Shown one piece after another: positions 60,512 to 64,000 of a stretch of DNA of 64,000 nucleotides (position 1 is its first letter; the number at the start of each line of letters is the position of its first letter). Source of the stretch: CAYRSS01 sp964426945. Lineage in GTDB: Bacteria > Planctomycetota > Phycisphaerae > UBA1845. A model generated the notes under the pieces. That model had not been told where the DNA came from and did no database searches. It was given only the letters and a program-made list of their open reading frames with translations. The stretch is from assembly GCA_964426945.1 (NCBI GenBank), contig CAYRSS010000008.1:1-64000 (forward strand), given 5' to 3'. A program made the translations under genes and the position numbers.

Positions 60512-60554
60512 CCGCGGGTACCCGGCCGGCGCGTGGCCGGCCGGGTACCCGCGG
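60512..60554 (+). terminator. 19-bp perfect hairpin inside the ECF42 locus
   Basis: CCGCGGGTACCCGGCCGGC (60512-60530), loop GCGTG, GCCGGCCGGGTACCCGCGG (60536-60554). A perfect 19-bp stem without a T-run, between the DGPF gene and the next. It may end most transcripts or protect the DGPF mRNA, giving much DGPF and less sigma factor. Confidence 0.65.
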
Positions 60555-60579
60555 CGACCCCCCAGAGCCGAGGTGCCAC

Positions 60580-61113
60580 ATGCTTCGAAAGCAGATCCTG
60601 GCCTTGACTGCGCTGGCCTTCGTGGCGAGCGCGACCATGTATGCGCTGGCCGCTGAGGATTCCAAGCCGACTGCTCCCGCCCGCCCCAGCCTCGACACGA
60701 TCAAGCAGTTCGTCGGCGACTGGTATCGCGTGGGCGACGACGGGAAAGTCATCGAGGAGGTCGTTTCCGTCATCAAGCCTACCGCCGGCGGCAGCGCGGT
60801 CATCGAGACCCTCTTCCCCGGCAGCGATCACGAGATGATTACGATGTACATCCAGGAGGGTGAGGACCTCACCCTCATCCACTACTGCGTGATGGGCAAT
60901 CAGCCGAAACTGCGGGCGGAGTTCGAGGGCGATCCGTCGCGCATCGTCTATCGCTGCCTGGGCGGTTCGAACCTCAAGTCCGAAAACGACGGTCACATGC
61001 ACGAGGGCCGCGTCCGCATCGTCGAGAAGGACCGGCTCAAGACCGAGTGGAAGATGTTCGAGGGCGGCAACGTGACCCACACGGCGGCGTTCGAGCTCGT
61101 CCGCAAGCGTTAG
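60580..61113 (+). CDS. Small exported protein of unknown function in the ECF42 locus
   Basis: A 177-residue protein with a signal peptide (MLRKQILALTALAFVASATMYALAAED). The mature part is beta-rich and lipocalin- or DUF1579-like in look: IKQFVGDWYRVG, TAGGSAVIETLFPGSDHEMITMY, DLTLIHYCVMGNQPKL, VRIVEKDRLKTEWKMFEGG. I do not recognise a named family with certainty. The ATG at 60580 follows GAGG. It lies between the DGPF gene and the ECF42 sigma gene (36 bp before the latter), which suggests it belongs to the same stress regulon. Confidence 0.72.
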   Translation: MLRKQILALTALAFVASATMYALAAEDSKPTAPARPSLDTIKQFVGDWYRVGDDGKVIEEVVSVIKPTAGGSAVIETLFPGSDHEMITMYIQEGEDLTLIHYCVMGNQPKLRAEFEGDPSRIVYRCLGGSNLKSENDGHMHEGRVRIVEKDRLKTEWKMFEGGNVTHTAAFELVRKR

Positions 61114-61149
61114 CGGGCGCCGGCCGACGCGGAAAGGTGATCGCCCACG

Positions 61150-62397
61150 ATGATGGCCGCGCTGCGGACCGTTGAGCAGGTCTTCCGCGAGGAGTCCGGG
61201 AGGATTCTGGCGACGCTCATCCGCATCGTGGGCGATTTTGATCTCGCCGACGAGGCCATGCAGGACGCCTTCACCGCGGCCGCCGCGCAGTGGCCCGCGG
61301 GTGGCGTGCCCGACAATCCCGGCGCGTGGATCATGACGACCGCGCGGCGCAAGGCGATTGACCGCATCCGCCGGCGCCGACGCGGCCGCGCCGGCGAACT
61401 CGACCTCGCCGCCGACCAGCCCGCGGGGGATCGCTTCGACGAACTCACGGAGGAGCGCATGGACTGCAGCGTGGCGGACGACCGCCTGCGCCTCATCTTC
61501 ACCTGCTGCCATCCCGCCATCCGGCAGGAAGCCCAGGTGGCCCTGACGTTGCACACGCTGGGCGGGCTCACGACGCCGGAGATCGCAAGGGCCTTCCTGC
61601 TGCCCGCGGCGACGCTGGCGCAGCGCCTCGTTCGGGCGAAGCGGAAGATCCGAGACGCCCGCATCCCCTACGAGGTGCCCCCGGATCATCTTCTTCCCGA
61701 GCGCGTGCCGTCGGTGCTGGCGGTGCTCTACCTGATCTTCAACGAGGGTTATTCAGCGACCGGCGGCGACGACCTTGTCCGCCAGGAACTTTGCCGCGAG
61801 GCGATCCGCCTGGGGCGAATCCTTGCAACGCTGATGCCCGACGAGCCGGAGGTGCTGGGCCTGCTGGCGCTCATGCTCCTGCAGGATTCGCGCCACGCGG
61901 CACGTTGCTCTCCTGAGGGCGACCTGGTGCTGCTTGAGGACCAGGACCGCGGCCTGTGGGATCCGCAGCGCATCACGGAAGGGCGCGCCCTGGTCGAGCG
62001 AGCCTTGCGTCTCGGGGGCGCCGGGTTTTACAGCGTGCAGGCCGCCATCGCCGCCCTCCACGCCGACGCGGCGACTCCGGCGCAGACCGACTGGGTGCAG
62101 ATCACCGCCCTCTATGGCGTGCTGCTGCGCCTGTTCCCTTCGCCGGTCGTGGCGCTCAACCGGGCCATCGCCGTCGCCATGGCCGAGGGGCCGGAGGAGG
62201 GGTTGCGACTGGTGGAGGAACTGGGTCGCGGCGGCGAGCTCGCCGATTATCTGTTCTATCACGCGACGCGCGCCGATCTTCACCGGCGGCTGGGCCACCG
62301 CGACGAAGCGCGCGCCGCGTACGCCCGGGCGCTGGAACTGGCGGGCAACACCTCGGAGCGGCGCTTTCTGATGCGGCGGCTCGCGGAGTGCGGCTGA
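61150..62397 (+). CDS. ECF42-type sigma factor with C-terminal TPR-like extension
   Basis: A 415-residue extracytoplasmic-function sigma factor. Region 2 (DLADEAMQDAFTAAAAQW, PGAWIMTTARRKAIDRIRRRR) and region 4 (LTLHTLGGLTTPEIARAFLLP, ATLAQRLVRAKRKIRDA) occupy the first 180 residues. The remaining 230 form the long helical extension of the ECF42 group, starting with VLAVLYLIFNEGYSAT and ending in TPR-like helices (DYLFYHATRADLHRRLGHRDEARAAYARALELAG). In this group the extension is needed for activity and there is no anti-sigma factor. GGAAAGG lies before the ATG. DGPF partner and ECF42-like promoter lie upstream in the same locus. Signal unknown. Confidence 0.92.
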   Translation: MMAALRTVEQVFREESGRILATLIRIVGDFDLADEAMQDAFTAAAAQWPAGGVPDNPGAWIMTTARRKAIDRIRRRRRGRAGELDLAADQPAGDRFDELTEERMDCSVADDRLRLIFTCCHPAIRQEAQVALTLHTLGGLTTPEIARAFLLPAATLAQRLVRAKRKIRDARIPYEVPPDHLLPERVPSVLAVLYLIFNEGYSATGGDDLVRQELCREAIRLGRILATLMPDEPEVLGLLALMLLQDSRHAARCSPEGDLVLLEDQDRGLWDPQRITEGRALVERALRLGGAGFYSVQAAIAALHADAATPAQTDWVQITALYGVLLRLFPSPVVALNRAIAVAMAEGPEEGLRLVEELGRGGELADYLFYHATRADLHRRLGHRDEARAAYARALELAGNTSERRFLMRRLAECG

Positions 62398-62519
62398 GGC
62401 CGGCCTGCGTTCGCCGCGCTTGCTCCCGCCGCGCGGCAGGCTACCATCGATGGTTGTCCAGGCGGTCGGGTCGGTCACCGCGCGGGCGATCGATCGCCGC
62501 CGCATTCGCGAGGTCCACC

Positions 62520-62915
62520 ATGAACCGAATCTGCTTCTGCCTCCTGCTCGTGACAACGCTGTGTCTTCCCGCCTGCCGAAAGCACCGGCTGGTCAACCCC
62601 GATCCGATCGCCGCGGCCTCGTCCCAGGCTGCGACGCGCGACGCGATCCTCGCCGGCATGAAGACCGAGCATTGGATCGCGAAGGACGACAAGCCCGGGA
62701 CGATTCACGCGGCGCGCAGCATCAAGGGCAAGCACGACATGGAGGTGGCGATCACCTACGACGACGAAAACGTCGCCCTCGCGTACAAGGACAGCCGCAA
62801 CCTCGACTACCAGGTCAAGGACGGCGTCGAGTACATCCACGGCAATTACGGCGTCTGGATCAACCGCCTGTGGTGGCAGATCCAGGTGGAGCTCTCAGCG
62901 AAGCGCACGGAGTGA
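62520..62915 (+). CDS. Small lipoprotein, paralogue A
   Basis: A 131-residue lipoprotein: MNRICFCLLLVTTLCLPAC with lipidation Cys19. The mature part includes ATRDAILAGMKTEHWIAKDDKPGTIHA, DMEVAITYDDENVALAYKDSRNLDY and IHGNYGVWINRLWWQIQ. It is homologous over its whole length to the next lipoprotein (63149-63547). The family is widespread but uncharacterised as far as I can tell. GAGGT lies before the ATG. A strong terminator follows at 63007-63035, so it is a separate transcript. Confidence 0.8.
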   Translation: MNRICFCLLLVTTLCLPACRKHRLVNPDPIAAASSQAATRDAILAGMKTEHWIAKDDKPGTIHAARSIKGKHDMEVAITYDDENVALAYKDSRNLDYQVKDGVEYIHGNYGVWINRLWWQIQVELSAKRTE

Positions 62916-63006
62916 CACTCGCGACGCCGTGACGGCGGTTCGTGGTTGAGGTGTAAGGGTAATCCCCTACGGGTTTCCCCCACACAGATCTCCCAGTTCT
63001 GCGCGG

Positions 63007-63035
63007 ACCCGCGCGGCTCGAGAGGCCGCGCGGGT
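63007..63035 (+). terminator. Rho-independent terminator between the paired lipoprotein genes
   Basis: ACCCGCGCGGC (63007-63017), 7-nt loop, GCCGCGCGGGT (63025-63035), followed by TTCTT. A perfect 11-bp stem 91 bp after the stop of the first lipoprotein gene. Confidence 0.75.
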
Positions 63036-63148
63036 TTCTTCGTCAATTCCACTTGTAATCGCGCATGTCATGACTACCGTGATCCGCCATTACGGCGTCG
63101 GCGGCGCTGCCCGCGCGGGCGCGCGCCGAGCCGCTGCGAGGTCATGCC

Positions 63149-63547
63149 ATGAAGCGTTCCACCCTGTTCTGTCTGTTGTTGGCGACGTCCCTCCTGCCCG
63201 CCTGTCGCACGACGCGGCTGGTCAGTCCCAAGCCGGTGGCCCCGGCGCCCACGACCGCGGCCACGCGCGAAGCGATCGTGCTCGCGCTGGAGCAGAATGA
63301 TTGGCTGTTGAAGGCCGAGGAGCCCGGAGTCATTCACGCCAGGCGCGACATCGGCAGCAAGCATTCGTTGACCGTGGCCATCACCTGGGACGAGCAGCAG
63401 GTCGCGCTTGCCTACGAGGCGAGCCGCAACCTGAAGTATCACCGCACGGAGCGCGGCCGCGAGACCATCCACAAGAATTACATGATCTGGGTGAAGGAAC
63501 TGATGCGGGCGATCAAGTCCGAAACGGCCCGACTGCGCAAGAAATAG
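63149..63547 (+). CDS. Small lipoprotein, paralogue B
   Basis: A 132-residue lipoprotein: MKRSTLFCLLLATSLLPAC with lipidation Cys19. Same plan as paralogue A: RLVSPKPVAPAP against RLVNPDPIAAAS, AATREAIVLALEQNDWLLKAEEPGVIHAR, LTVAITWDEQQVALAYEASRNLKYH and IHKNYMIWVKELMRAIK. The C-terminus is more basic (ARLRKK). GAGGT lies before the ATG. The two genes probably arose by tandem duplication and then diverged, since each keeps its own ribosome site and transcript boundaries. Confidence 0.8.
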   Translation: MKRSTLFCLLLATSLLPACRTTRLVSPKPVAPAPTTAATREAIVLALEQNDWLLKAEEPGVIHARRDIGSKHSLTVAITWDEQQVALAYEASRNLKYHRTERGRETIHKNYMIWVKELMRAIKSETARLRKK

Positions 63548-63562
63548 CGCGGCCCACGCCCA

Positions 63563-63590
63563 CGCCGGCCTGGTCACAGCCAGGCCGGCG
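63563..63590. terminator. Bidirectional hairpin between lipoprotein B and hypB
   Basis: CGCCGGCCTGG (63563-63573), loop TCACAG, CCAGGCCGGCG (63580-63590): a perfect 11-bp stem between convergent genes, with the hypB stop codon inside it (63574-63576). Confidence 0.6.
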
Positions 63591-64000
63591 TATGGGCGGC
63601 CACTGCATGAAGCTCGGCCAGCCACTCCGCCATGCGGTCGATACCCTGCCCGGTTCGCGTGCTCGCTTCCACCACGTCGACGGCGGGGTTGAGCCGTCGC
63701 AGATCATCCCGCGCAGCGACGAGGCTGAAGTTCACCAGCGGAAGCAGGTCGCACTTGCTGATCACGACCCGGTCTGCCCGGCGAAACAACAGTGGGTATT
63801 TCGACGGCTTGTCATCACCATCGGTGACGCTGAGAACCGCGATGCGCCCGTGCTCGCCAAGGTCGAAGTTCGCCGGGCAGATGGGGTTGCCGACGTTTTC
63901 GATGATGAGCAGGTCCAGCCCGTCTGTGCCCAGTTCCTGCACGGCCTGAAGAACGTGCTCAGCCGTCAGGTGACAGCCGCCGTCGGTCAGCAGCTGGACC
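63574..64000 (-). CDS. hypB: Hydrogenase nickel-incorporation GTPase HypB, C-terminal part
   Basis: The last 142 codons of a SIMIBI-class GTPase; the 5' end lies beyond the window. Visible are LLTDGGCHLTAEHVLQAV, LDLLIIENVGNPICPANFDLGE, VLSVTDGDDKPSKYPLLFRRADRVV, the guanine-specificity motif SKCD (NKxD in most relatives) and NPAVDVVEASTRTGQGIDRMAEWL. HypB, with HypA, delivers nickel to [NiFe]-hydrogenase. The Cys in GGCHL belongs to the metal site at the dimer interface. UreG is a related alternative, but IENVGNPICPA and the GGCHL spacing are HypB-like. The rest of a hyp operon should lie to the right. Confidence 0.92.
   Translation of the reverse strand, partial: VQLLTDGGCHLTAEHVLQAVQELGTDGLDLLIIENVGNPICPANFDLGEHGRIAVLSVTDGDDKPSKYPLLFRRADRVVISKCDLLPLVNFSLVAARDDLRRLNPAVDVVEASTRTGQGIDRMAEWLAELHAVAAHTPAWL

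Overview
The window is GC-rich (roughly two thirds G+C) bacterial chromosome, densely coded. It is most plausibly from a planctomycete-type bacterium, perhaps class Phycisphaerae. The signs are secreted proteins with PEP-CTERM sorting tails, dockerin-like 'D-x-D-x-D' C-termini and giant HYR-repeat proteins. It also has a class II (B12-type) ribonucleotide reductase, a futalosine-route menaquinone gene, LolA/Blc-type outer-membrane lipoproteins and several atypical regulators. That placement is inferred from protein architecture, not from a search.

Layout. 1-8993: the 5' end of nrdJ (minus), a DNA glycosylase, an HDOD protein, a secreted pullulanase-type GH13 enzyme, an FHA-GAF-SpoIIE protein whose phosphatase metal ligands are lost, and mqnD. 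9068-21250: a tightly overlapping ten-gene operon that I read as an aryl-polyene (xanthomonadin-type) pigment cluster. It encodes ACP, dehydratase, LolA-like carrier, acyltransferase, a fused ketosynthase/chain-length-factor, a chorismatase (interrupted by a frameshift in a G8 tract), a flavin halogenase, an acyl-AMP ligase, a lipoprotein and an MMPL exporter. 21323-33905: a mixed region with a lipoprotein, aminotransferase, NHL protein, lipocalin, lipoprotein cytochrome c, sigma factor, FAS1 protein, and folE divergent from a CarH/LitR-like regulator across a repeat-bearing promoter region. A DUF155/RMD1 protein and a PEP-CTERM protein follow.

34076-48233: tRNA-Ser(CGA), a lipoprotein, a ~1 kb stretch without a convincing gene, then two giant extracellular proteins (1960 and 1265 aa) sharing HYR repeats, nested inserted domains and the same C-terminal module, followed by two tandem small paralogues. 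48378-49597: two convergent degenerate receiver-LuxR regulators. 49937-59627 (all minus): a two-gene Maf-type glycosylation module, aat, a P1B-4 metal ATPase overlapping a VIT/CCC1-like membrane protein, and a secreted metzincin protease. 60027-62397: a DGPF protein, a small secreted protein and an ECF42-type sigma factor, preceded by a promoter of the form expected for ECF42. 62520-64000: two paralogous small lipoproteins separated by a strong terminator, and the C-terminal part of hypB.

How it works together. The best candidate for an undescribed system is the 12-kb pigment operon. A chorismatase would make hydroxybenzoate and the AMP ligase would activate it. The ACP, KS-CLF fusion and FabZ-like dehydratase would build an aryl polyene, the halogenase would decorate it, and the LolA-like carrier, acyltransferase and MMPL exporter would place it in the outer membrane. 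No ketoreductase is encoded, so a housekeeping FabG would have to serve. A second recurring theme is signalling proteins whose catalytic or ligand residues have been lost: the pseudophosphatase, the CarH-like regulator, the degenerate receivers, and a radical-SAM-like protein without its cluster cysteines.
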